Of a stretch of DNA of 64,000 bases, positions 1 to 7,624 are shown piece after piece (within the stretch, counting starts at the first letter, position 1; each line of letters opens with the position of its first letter). The translations under genes were made by a program, and so were the position numbers. A model generated the notes under the pieces. It was not told the origin of the DNA, did not search any database, and worked only from the letters and a program-made list of their open reading frames with translations. Origin of the DNA: Pseudomonas psychrophila HA-4 (GTDB lineage Bacteria; Pseudomonadota; Gammaproteobacteria; Pseudomonadales; Pseudomonadaceae); the NCBI RefSeq assembly GCF_000282975.1, contig NZ_ALJC01000031.1, positions 1-64,000 on the forward strand. Direction: 5' to 3'.

Positions 1-433
1 TCAGCTAAGCGCTTTGAATGTGGGGTTTATGGAGCGCTTACTTTCGTTTTGGGGTTCTGTCGGATTCCAATCGGTTTAAAGCAGCATCTGAGATAAAAAT
101 CGCTTCGGTAAAGGGAGGAACTTCCCCATACCCCGCACCACTGCTCTACTCCCCCCAATTCGGCTTGCTGCTCAGCCAAGCTCAAAATTCGCGAACCAGA
201 CCTGACCGAACGTCACTCGTTTAAAAGCAAAAACGTGGCGCAGTTGAGTAAGCGCTCGGTATTTATATCTCTGTGATGCGCTTGTCCACGCAAGGCCATC
301 AACAAAAGCAGGCACAGATAAAACTCATTCCCTTTAATTCCCCGGAATTAACTATTTCCTATCGGAAACTTCAGGCCCGACAAATCAACACACCCTCGAA
401 GAGGCTGATCTCCCAACCCCCGTATCAAGGCGA
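1..433. other. Left-edge stretch without a supported gene
   Basis: No reading frame here has both a convincing ribosome binding site and a protein I recognise. The two short plus-strand frames (18-224 and 273-458) look random in composition, and the second runs into the end of the regulator gene on the other strand. The sequence is somewhat more A/T-rich than the coding regions, as expected of an intergenic stretch. I see no clear terminator, tRNA or repeat in it. Confidence 0.5.
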
Positions 434-1099
434 CTACCGTTTCATGCTGCGTTCGTAAGCTGCCAGGACAGTTCGCTCAGATTGCACGAGGTAGGCATCC
501 AGCATGGTCGTAGCGTCGACTGCTCGGCCCTCTTCAACGCATGTAAGTATCGATGCGTTCATATCGAGGAACGGCAAGTGCAGAAATTGGGGGTCGTTGA
601 GAACCCCGAAGGCGAGCCGCAATTCAGCCGAGATCTGCCCATAAAACACCTGTAGGCGCGGGCTATCGGCCAGTTCGACAATTGATTTGTGAAACATCAT
701 GTTGGCAGTGCCGACCGCGACCCAATCTTTCGATTCGCGCGCCCGCACGCCGAGTTCGACAGCCTCACGCATGTGCAAGGTGCCAGGGTGCTGGGGGTAG
801 GCTTGGGCGATGGCCTTGCACTCGATGAAGCGGCGCACCCGGTAGATGTCGATGATCGAGGCCATGTCAGGCTCGGCAACCGTAACTCCGCGGTTAGGTT
901 CGTGTTTGAGCAGGCCTTCGCGCGTCAGAACCCGGAATGCCTCTCTCAATGTGTTCCGCGAAATGTCGAGGTGTTCGGCCAGTGCGGCTTCTGAAAGGCG
1001 TTGGCCGGGCACCAGTTCACCCTCGACCAGCATTCTGCGTATTTCTTGGGTGATGGTTTCTCCCAGTGTTCGGGGAAGGATGGGAGAGGCGTCGTTCAT
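434..1099 (-). CDS. GntR-family (FCD) transcriptional regulator, likely of the adjacent 5-oxoproline operon
   Basis: A 221-residue DNA-binding regulator. The N-terminal winged helix (about residues 10-75) has the GntR pattern, including LSEAALAEHLDISRNTLREA. The rest is an all-helical FCD effector domain with the usual Arg/His-rich ligand and metal pocket (YRVRRFIE, then MFHKSIVE). The start at 1099 (MNDASPIL) is preferred over an in-frame ATG at 1138, because the extra 13 residues do not look like family sequence. It diverges from the transporter gene that begins at 1355, so it probably controls that operon and senses one of its substrates. The Bacillus kip operon uses an IclR-type regulator (KipR) instead. 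The family is certain; the target and effector are inferred. Confidence 0.85.
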   Translation of the reverse strand: MNDASPILPRTLGETITQEIRRMLVEGELVPGQRLSEAALAEHLDISRNTLREAFRVLTREGLLKHEPNRGVTVAEPDMASIIDIYRVRRFIECKAIAQAYPQHPGTLHMREAVELGVRARESKDWVAVGTANMMFHKSIVELADSPRLQVFYGQISAELRLAFGVLNDPQFLHLPFLDMNASILTCVEEGRAVDATTMLDAYLVQSERTVLAAYERSMKR

Positions 1100-1184
1100 A
1101 AGAGATCCAGAATGAGGAAAACCGCCGGGATATTCCATCAGAGCTTAGTACGCGGCACAAGGATGAAGCGTGAGGCGTGCTTCA

Positions 1185-1208
1185 TTAAGTAGCACGGCAA
1201 GCACTTAA
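1185..1208. promoter_or_regulatory. Candidate operator (imperfect inverted repeat)
   Basis: TTAAGT at 1185-1190 and ACTTAA at 1203-1208 form an inverted repeat between the divergent regulator and transporter genes. This is where a GntR-type dimer would be expected to bind. The half-sites are only six bases long, so this could be chance. Confidence 0.3.
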
Positions 1209-1354
1209 GGTAACAATTTGGTGCTTATGAATCAGTCATAGCGCATGGATTGTTCAACAAAGAATCCTTTATAGACCTACATTCAATTGGTGATTCTTGA
1301 GTGTTGGCATGCTCATTGCTCAGTCGAAGTACCTCTCACCGTAGGAATGATGCC

Positions 1355-2587
1355 GTGACAACGACAACAAAAGAGTTCACAAAGGCGCGGCGGGCGTCTT
1401 TAGTCGCCGCCGTCTTCATGATGGCCACGTCTGCTATCGGTCCAGGCTTCCTGACCCAGACCGCTACGTTCACGGCAACATTGGGTGCTGCCTTTGCCTT
1501 CGGAATTCTGGCGTCAATCCTGATTGATTTCGTCGTTCAACTGAATGTCTGGCGCATCGTGTCTCTGACTAAAATGCGCGCGGCCGATCTGGCCAATGCG
1601 GCTATTCCGGGCAGTGGCTACTTGTTGACCTTGTTGGTGCTATGCGGTGGCCTGGTGTTCATGCTGGGTAACATTGCCGGTGCAGGTCTGGGCTTGAACG
1701 CGCTGACCGGCCTTGATCCTAAATGGGGCGGTGCTTTGAGTGCGCTGCTCGCCATTGCGATCTTCTCGTCTCATCGCGCAGGCGTGGCGATGGACCGGAT
1801 AATGATGGGGCTGGGCATCTTGAAAATATGCCTGATCGTGTTTGCATGCTTCGCGACCCATCCTCCGCTGGGCGAAGCCCTGCGCCAGTCGGTATGGCCT
1901 GACTTCATCGACTTTGCCTCTATTACCACCATCGTCGGCGGCACAGTAGGCGGTTACATCACTTATGCAGGCGCTCATCGTCTGCTTGATCGCGGCACCG
2001 TGGGTGTAGAAAACATTCAGGCCGTATCCCGCGCGGCACTGACCGGTATCTTGGTCACAGGCATCGCTCGCTACGTGTTGTTTCTGGCTATTCTCGGTGT
2101 GGTGGCAAGCGGAGTGGTTATCGACGTGTCTGGCAAGGGTGCAAACCCTGCTGGTCAGGCATTCCAGGCAGCGGCAGGCGACATCGGCATGATGATGTTC
2201 GGTCTGGTGCTGTGGGCGGCGGGTATCAGCAGTGTCATCGGCGCGTCTTATACGTCGATGTCCTTTATCACGGTGTTCTCCAAGAAGATCACTGAGCGTG
2301 TGCGTAACCTCGCCACCGTGTTTTTCATCGTCATCTGCATGACGGTGTATATGGTGCTGGGCAAGCCACCGGCTGCGTTGCTGGTGTTTGCAGGCGGTTT
2401 CAACGGCTTGATCCTGCCGCTGGGCCTGAGCATCTTCATGTACGTGGGCTGGGCCCGGTCTGACCTGATGGATGGGTACCACTATCCACGTTGGTTGCTG
2501 GTGCTGGGCATTCTGACCTGTCTGCTGTCGTGGTACATGGCGTACAAGTCCGCCGGTGCCATCTTTTCGTTCATTGGCGCAGCCTGA
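1355..2587 (+). CDS. NRAMP-family membrane transporter of the kip-like operon (YcsG-like)
   Basis: A polytopic inner-membrane protein of about 410 residues with roughly eleven hydrophobic segments. It has an NRAMP-like first helix (SAIGPGF followed by QTATFTATLG). Classical NRAMP proteins carry DPGN and a metal-binding MPH in helix 6. Neither is obvious here, so this is probably not a Mn/Fe importer. The GTG at 1355 is the likelier start: an AGGA-type site lies about 8 bases upstream, whereas the ATG at 1301 adds 18 polar residues unlike the family. The gene leads an operon with pxpA (19-base gap), DUF1445, pxpBC and biotin carboxylase. B. subtilis ycsG occupies the same genetic context. A role in uptake of 5-oxoproline, D-glutamate or a related compound is inference. 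Confidence 0.8.
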   Translation: MTTTTKEFTKARRASLVAAVFMMATSAIGPGFLTQTATFTATLGAAFAFGILASILIDFVVQLNVWRIVSLTKMRAADLANAAIPGSGYLLTLLVLCGGLVFMLGNIAGAGLGLNALTGLDPKWGGALSALLAIAIFSSHRAGVAMDRIMMGLGILKICLIVFACFATHPPLGEALRQSVWPDFIDFASITTIVGGTVGGYITYAGAHRLLDRGTVGVENIQAVSRAALTGILVTGIARYVLFLAILGVVASGVVIDVSGKGANPAGQAFQAAAGDIGMMMFGLVLWAAGISSVIGASYTSMSFITVFSKKITERVRNLATVFFIVICMTVYMVLGKPPAALLVFAGGFNGLILPLGLSIFMYVGWARSDLMDGYHYPRWLLVLGILTCLLSWYMAYKSAGAIFSFIGAA

Positions 2588-2606
2588 TTACAGGAGGTAG
2601 TTTCAA

Positions 2607-3377
2607 ATGCGTGCGATTGATCTTAATAGCGACCTAGGTGAAAGCTTCGGCGCCTGGGACATGGGCGACGATGCAGCCATGCTCGACATCGTGACCAGCG
2701 CCAATGTCGCCTGTGGTTTTCACGCCGGTGACCCGGCGGGCATCCTGCGGACACTGAAAGCCGCTGCCGCAAAGAACGTCACGATTGGCGCTCACGTTTC
2801 CTATCCAGACAAGGTTGGCTTTGGCCGCCGTAACATGGACGTCGCGAGCGACGAACTGACCGCCGACGTGATTTATCAGATCGGTTCGCTGCAAGGCCTG
2901 GCCAAGGCTGCGGGCACCTCTGTGCGCTACGTCAAACCTCACGGAGCCTTGTACAACACTATTGCTCACGACCGCCGACAAGCGATGGCGGTGATTGAGG
3001 CAATCCGCGCCATTGACCCCACGCTGGTGCTCGTCGCTCTGGCGGGCTCCAGCCTGATTGAGCTGGCCCGTAGCGAAGGCTTGCAGTGCGTCGCCGAGGC
3101 CTTCGCTGATCGTGCGTATACGCCGCAGGGCACTCTGGTTTCGCGGCGCGAGCCTGGGGCCGTTCTTCACGACCCCGAGCTCGTGGCCCAGCGCATGTTG
3201 CGTCTGGTTCAGTCGGGCTCCATCGAAGCCATTGATGGCAGCCTAGTCAGAATAGAGGCCGACTCGATTTGTGTGCATGGCGACAGCCCCGCCGCCGTAG
3301 AGATGGCCCGCGAACTGCGCCGCGTACTGAAACAAGCCAATACATCGTTGCAACCCTTTGCCGGAGAACGCCCATGA
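2607..3377 (+). CDS. pxpA: 5-oxoprolinase subunit A (LamB/YcsF family)
   Basis: A 256-residue protein beginning [20 protein letters not shown], the hallmark start of the YcsF/PxpA family. It also has ACGFHAGDP (about residues 36-44), VKPHGALYN (about 110-118) and the C-terminal ICVHGDSP. PxpA works with PxpB and PxpC in ATP-dependent opening of 5-oxoproline to glutamate. A strong ribosome binding site (AGGAGG) sits just ahead of the ATG. The stop overlaps the next start as ATGA, implying coupled translation with the DUF1445 gene. All three Pxp parts are present in this operon. Confidence 0.95.
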   Translation: MRAIDLNSDLGESFGAWDMGDDAAMLDIVTSANVACGFHAGDPAGILRTLKAAAAKNVTIGAHVSYPDKVGFGRRNMDVASDELTADVIYQIGSLQGLAKAAGTSVRYVKPHGALYNTIAHDRRQAMAVIEAIRAIDPTLVLVALAGSSLIELARSEGLQCVAEAFADRAYTPQGTLVSRREPGAVLHDPELVAQRMLRLVQSGSIEAIDGSLVRIEADSICVHGDSPAAVEMARELRRVLKQANTSLQPFAGERP

Positions 3378-4180
3378 ATGCCTTTGATCGAGCCCGTCAA
3401 AGCGCCATCGCCGCAGCCCGCGAGGCACGTGGCACTTACCGCAACGGTCTGGTTAGCCCCACGGCAGGTATCGCACCCGGCATGACCCAAGCCAACCTGA
3501 TCGCCTTGCCCCGCGACTGGGCCTACGACTTCCTGCTCTACGCGCAGCGCAATCCCAAAGCCTGCCCGATCTTGGATGTCAGCGACGCTGGCAGCCCGAT
3601 CACCCTCTTGGCTGAAGGCGCGGACCTGCGGACCGACATCCCGATGTACCGCATCTGGCGCGATGGCACGCTGGCGGAAGAAGTCAGCGACGCAACCCAA
3701 GCCTGGGCTGAACACGACGACATGGTCGCGTTTTTAATCGGTTGCAGCTTTACCTTTGAAACCCCGCTGCAAGAAGCGGGCATCGAAGTGCGACACATCA
3801 CCGAGGGCTGCAATGTGCCGATGTACCGCACCAACCGCGCCTGCCGTCCTGCCGGTCGGTTACAGGGCGAAATGGTGGTTTCGATGCGTCCGATTCCGGC
3901 TGATCGCGTGGCCGAGGCCAGCAGTATTTCCGGGCGCTACCCCTCGGTGCACGGCGCTCCAGTCCATATCGGTGAGCCTGGGCGACTGGGTATCAACGAC
4001 CTGAGTCGGCCCGATTTCGGCGATGCCGTTAGCATCAAGCCTGGCGAAGTGCCGGTTTTCTGGGCCTGCGGTGTCACACCTCAGGCCGCAGTCATGGCAT
4101 CAGGTGTGCCCTTCGCAATCACCCATTCGCCGGGCCATATGTTCATCACCGACGTGCCTGACAGCACTTACCACGTCTAG
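3374..4180 (+). CDS. DUF1445 (YcsI/UPF0317) putative hydro-lyase, possible D-glutamate cyclase
   Basis: A 268-residue cytoplasmic protein of the DUF1445 family. It starts [20 protein letters not shown] and contains [10 protein letters not shown] and [10 protein letters not shown] (around residues 120-155) and a C-terminal [12 protein letters not shown]. The start at 3374 overlaps the pxpA stop (ATGA). Bacillus ycsI holds the same place in the kip operon. The human homologue C14orf159/DGLUCY, which carries this domain, is reported to form 5-oxo-D-proline from D-glutamate. That reaction would feed PxpABC directly. The family call is firm; the reaction is inferred from context and the distant homologue. 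Confidence 0.85.
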   Translation: MNAFDRARQSAIAAAREARGTYRNGLVSPTAGIAPGMTQANLIALPRDWAYDFLLYAQRNPKACPILDVSDAGSPITLLAEGADLRTDIPMYRIWRDGTLAEEVSDATQAWAEHDDMVAFLIGCSFTFETPLQEAGIEVRHITEGCNVPMYRTNRACRPAGRLQGEMVVSMRPIPADRVAEASSISGRYPSVHGAPVHIGEPGRLGINDLSRPDFGDAVSIKPGEVPVFWACGVTPQAAVMASGVPFAITHSPGHMFITDVPDSTYHV

Positions 4181-4189
4181 GAGTTCCCT

Positions 4190-5809
4190 GTGCGCTTTCT
4201 ACCGGTCAACCTGGACGTCTTGCTCGTCGAATTGAAGGATATGGACGAGACCCTGGCCTTGTTCGACGCCCTGACGGCGGACCCCATTGCGGGCGTGGAG
4301 GAGATCGTTCCTGCCGCACGCACGTTAATGATCCAATTCCGCCCCAGCACCCTCGAGCGTCAAACGCTGGTCAACCGCATCGCTGGCCAAGACCTCAGCC
4401 AGCGCCGCGAGGGCGAACACCGTCGGGTGGAAATCCCGGTGCATTACAACGGCGAAGACCTCGACGAAGTCGCGACTTTGCTCAATATCAGCCGCGCAGA
4501 AGTCATCCAGCGTCACACCGCTCATGACTACAGCGTGGCGTTCTGCGGTTTCGCGCCGGGCTTCGCGTACCTGACGGGCGGCGCCGGGTTCCAGGTGCCT
4601 CGTCGGCAAACGCCGCGCACTCGCATCCCTGCCGGTGCCGTGGCGTTGGCGGGCGACTTCAGCGGTGTCTATCCCAAAGCCAGCCCTGGTGGGTGGCAGA
4701 TCATCGGCGTCACGCCGTTGCAGATGTGGGACCTGAACCGCGCCGAGCCTGCCCTGTTGCGCCCTGGCTATAAGGTACGTTTCACCGACGCAGGTCCATT
4801 GCCTGCCTGTGGCCTGCCAGCACCTGCGACGCCAGCACGCACCGACGCCACGTCAGGCACGTATCTGGAGATCATCAGCCCAGGCCTGCATAGCGTATTG
4901 CAGGACATGGGCCGCCCCGGCCAGACCGGCCAGGGCGTATCCCGCTCCGGCGCGCTGGACCTTGGTGCTCTGCGCTCGGCCAACCGCGCCGTCGGCAACC
5001 CCTCGGACATGGCCTGCGTAGAGTCGGTACTTGGGGGCCTGAGCTTCATTTGCCATGGCAATGCCGTGATCGCCATCACCGGCGCGCACACCCCGGTCAC
5101 CATCACCAACGCCAGCGGCCTGCAATGGCAAGCCAGCAACTATCAACCCATCGAGCTGGAAGCGGGCGACCGCGTGAGCCTGGGTTCACCCAAGGCCGGG
5201 TTGCGCAGTTATCTGGCAATCCGTGGAGGTTTCGACGTCACGCCGGTGCTCGGCAGCCTGTCCACCGATACCTTGGCGCAGCTTGGTCCTGACGCTCTGG
5301 CAGTTGGCGACCAACTGGGCTTTACCGAACCGGTCACCGGCACCAGCGTATCCCTGAACGAAGCCCCAGCCTTTGAGCTGCCGACCACCGCCAACATTGT
5401 CACCCTCGATGTGGTGATGGGGCCGCGCACCGATTGGTTTACCCAAGACGCCATCCAGCGTCTGAGCAGCCAGCTGTGGCGCGTCACCTCTCAATCCAAC
5501 CGAGTCGGTATCCGTCTGGCCGGTGATACACCACTGGAGCGCAGTCATCATCAGGAATTGCCCAGCGAAGGCACTTCAGTTGGCGCGATCCAGGTTCCCG
5601 CCAGCGGCCAACCAGTGCTGTTCTTGGCCGACCACCCACTGACCGGTGGTTATCCGGTGATTGCCTCGGTTGCCAGCCACCATTTGGATTTGGCTGGACA
5701 GATACCGGTCAATGCACAGATTCGTTTCAACCCGCTGGATGCGTTTGAAGAAATACAACTCAGCACCGAAGCCTCTTTCTCAACTGCCGATGCGAAGAAC
5801 AAGTCATGA
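4190..5809 (+). CDS. pxpBC: Fused 5-oxoprolinase subunits B and C (KipI-KipA / AHS1-AHS2)
   Basis: One 539-residue chain. Residues 1 to about 205 are PxpB/KipI (AHS1: [41 protein letters not shown]). Residues from about 222 are PxpC/KipA (AHS2: [47 protein letters not shown]). In most bacteria these are two genes. The start is GTG at 4190, 9 bases after the previous stop and behind a GGAG site. The stop overlaps the biotin carboxylase start (ATGA). AHS1-AHS2 is also the carboxyltransferase module of urea carboxylase, which matters because the next gene supplies the other two modules of that enzyme. Confidence 0.93.
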   Translation: MRFLPVNLDVLLVELKDMDETLALFDALTADPIAGVEEIVPAARTLMIQFRPSTLERQTLVNRIAGQDLSQRREGEHRRVEIPVHYNGEDLDEVATLLNISRAEVIQRHTAHDYSVAFCGFAPGFAYLTGGAGFQVPRRQTPRTRIPAGAVALAGDFSGVYPKASPGGWQIIGVTPLQMWDLNRAEPALLRPGYKVRFTDAGPLPACGLPAPATPARTDATSGTYLEIISPGLHSVLQDMGRPGQTGQGVSRSGALDLGALRSANRAVGNPSDMACVESVLGGLSFICHGNAVIAITGAHTPVTITNASGLQWQASNYQPIELEAGDRVSLGSPKAGLRSYLAIRGGFDVTPVLGSLSTDTLAQLGPDALAVGDQLGFTEPVTGTSVSLNEAPAFELPTTANIVTLDVVMGPRTDWFTQDAIQRLSSQLWRVTSQSNRVGIRLAGDTPLERSHHQELPSEGTSVGAIQVPASGQPVLFLADHPLTGGYPVIASVASHHLDLAGQIPVNAQIRFNPLDAFEEIQLSTEASFSTADAKNKS

Positions 5810-7545
5810 AAAAATTATTGATCGCCAACCGTGGCGAAATCGCCGTCCGCATCGCTCGCGCTTGCCGTGACTACGGTGTGCAGTCGGTTGCCGTCTATGC
5901 CGACGCAGACATTGACGCGCTGCACGTGCGCCATGCCGACGAAGCTTATTCTCTGAATGGCCAACGCCCTGCCGAGACCTACCTGGACATCGAAAAGCTA
6001 CTGGCTGTCGCCAAACGCAGCGGAGCCGACGCCGTGCACCCAGGCTATGGCTTTCTGTCTGAGCGGGCCGACTTCGCCCGTGCGGTGATCAACGCTGGGC
6101 TGATCTGGGTTGGCCCCACCCCGCAGACCATTGATGTGTTGGGCGATAAGGTCGAAGCGCGCAAGCTCGCCCAGCAGGTTGGTGCGCCTTTGGTGGCCGG
6201 TACGCCTGGGCCGGTTGAAAGCGCCGCCCAAGTGCTGGCCTTTGCCGAGCAACACGGCCTGCCGATTGCCATCAAGGCCGCCTTCGGGGGCGGCGGACGC
6301 GGCATGAAAGTAGCCTGGCGCCTAGACGAGGTGGCCGAACTGTTTGCCTCGGCGGTGCGCGAAGCCGAAGCAGCGTTTGGCCGTGGCGAATGTTTCGTTG
6401 AGCAATTCCTCGACCGCCCTCGGCACATTGAAGCGCAAATAATGGCCGACAAACACGGCAAGGTGGTGGTGGTTGGCACGCGTGATTGCTCGCTGCAACG
6501 ACGCAACCAGAAGCTGGTGGAAGAAGCGCCCGCGCCGTTTATCAGCGACGCACAGCGCCAGCGTATTCATCAATCGGCCCACGATATTTGCGCCAAGGCC
6601 GGCTACGTCGGCGCTGGCACCGTGGAGTTCCTGCTGAGCCAAGATGGCACCCTGTCATTCCTGGAGGTCAACACACGCTTGCAGGTCGAGCACCCGGTGA
6701 CCGAAGAAACCACCGGCGTCGACCTTGTGATTGAGCAACTGCGTATCGCCGACGGCCTGCCGTTGTCGTTCAGCGAAACGCCGACCCCGCGCGGCCACAG
6801 CTTTGAATTTCGCATCAACGCCGAAGACGCAGGTAAAGGCTTTTTGCCCACCCCCGGCCAAATCACAGCATTCATGCCACCCTCTGGCCCCGGCGTACGC
6901 TTGGACAGTGGCGTGGTCAGCGGTTCCAGCGTGCCGAGCACCTTCGATTCGATGATGGCCAAGCTGATTGTCACCGGTGCAACTCGTGAGCAGGCGATCA
7001 CACGCGCCCGTCGCGCCCTGGCGGAATTCAACATCGAAGGCATCGCCTCAGTGCTGCCGTTCCACCGGGCCGTGATGGACCATGCCGACTTCACCAGCGC
7101 TGACCGATTCGACGTGCACACTCGCTGGATCGAGACCGACTTCGCCGAACAGATCACCATCGCCCCCCGCAACGCTCAAACGGGGAACCCAGAAGTCCTG
7201 CGCACCTTCGTCGAAATTGACGGCAAGCGCCACGAGTTGGGCCTGCCCGCAGCCTTGTTGCGCGGTATGAGCCTGAACACAGTTGGCCCAGCCAGCGAAA
7301 GCGCGAGCCCAAGCGAGGCAGTTGATCCACAGGCGATACTGACGCCGGTAGCGGGCAACCTGCATACCTGGGTCGTCGAGGACGGTGAGACGGTGAGTGC
7401 CGGGCAAGTAATCGCCGTATTAGAAGCGATGAAAATGGAAACTTCGGTTCTGGCGCCCTGTGCTGGCGAGGTTCAAGTTACCCAACAACCGGGGACTTAC
7501 TTTGAATCCGGCTCGCTGATCGGCCGTATCAAAACAGCTCGTTGA
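5806..7545 (+). CDS. Biotin carboxylase fused to a biotin carrier domain
   Basis: A 579-residue protein. Residues 1 to about 445 are biotin carboxylase: [13 protein letters not shown] at the start, ATP-grasp glycine loop [12 protein letters not shown] (about 158-169), and [15 protein letters not shown] (about 287-301). A biotinyl domain follows, with LEAMKMETS and the biotin lysine near residue 543. The layout resembles the alpha subunit of acyl-CoA carboxylases, but no carboxyltransferase beta gene is nearby. Instead the gene is translationally coupled to pxpBC, whose AHS1-AHS2 domains are the carboxyltransferase part of urea carboxylase. It is last in the operon and is followed by a hairpin. 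The enzyme type is certain; the carboxylated substrate is unknown. Confidence 0.92.
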   Translation: MKKLLIANRGEIAVRIARACRDYGVQSVAVYADADIDALHVRHADEAYSLNGQRPAETYLDIEKLLAVAKRSGADAVHPGYGFLSERADFARAVINAGLIWVGPTPQTIDVLGDKVEARKLAQQVGAPLVAGTPGPVESAAQVLAFAEQHGLPIAIKAAFGGGGRGMKVAWRLDEVAELFASAVREAEAAFGRGECFVEQFLDRPRHIEAQIMADKHGKVVVVGTRDCSLQRRNQKLVEEAPAPFISDAQRQRIHQSAHDICAKAGYVGAGTVEFLLSQDGTLSFLEVNTRLQVEHPVTEETTGVDLVIEQLRIADGLPLSFSETPTPRGHSFEFRINAEDAGKGFLPTPGQITAFMPPSGPGVRLDSGVVSGSSVPSTFDSMMAKLIVTGATREQAITRARRALAEFNIEGIASVLPFHRAVMDHADFTSADRFDVHTRWIETDFAEQITIAPRNAQTGNPEVLRTFVEIDGKRHELGLPAALLRGMSLNTVGPASESASPSEAVDPQAILTPVAGNLHTWVVEDGETVSAGQVIAVLEAMKMETSVLAPCAGEVQVTQQPGTYFESGSLIGRIKTAR

Positions 7546-7556
7546 TTTAAACGCGT

Positions 7557-7588
7557 CTTGTAGGGGCGAGCTTGCTGGCTCCTACAAG
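7557..7588. terminator. Hairpin after the kip-like operon
   Basis: CTTGTAGG (7557-7564) pairs with CCTACAAG (7581-7588). It lies between two convergent operons and may serve both strands. No strong T tract follows, so it may instead be a REP-type palindrome. Confidence 0.5.
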
Positions 7589-7624
7589 GTCTGCTTGCGC
7601 TTAAGGACTGATCAGGCCAGCGAA

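Noticed and set aside
36..458. Short plus-strand frames at the left edge (18-224 and 273-458)
   Set aside because: No ribosome sites, random composition, and overlap with the end of the GntR gene.
1640..2482. Long minus-strand frame (280 codons) opposite the NRAMP-like gene
   Set aside because: It is rich in His, Gln and Asp with no recognisable domain, and lies wholly antisense to a clear membrane protein; a codon-bias shadow.
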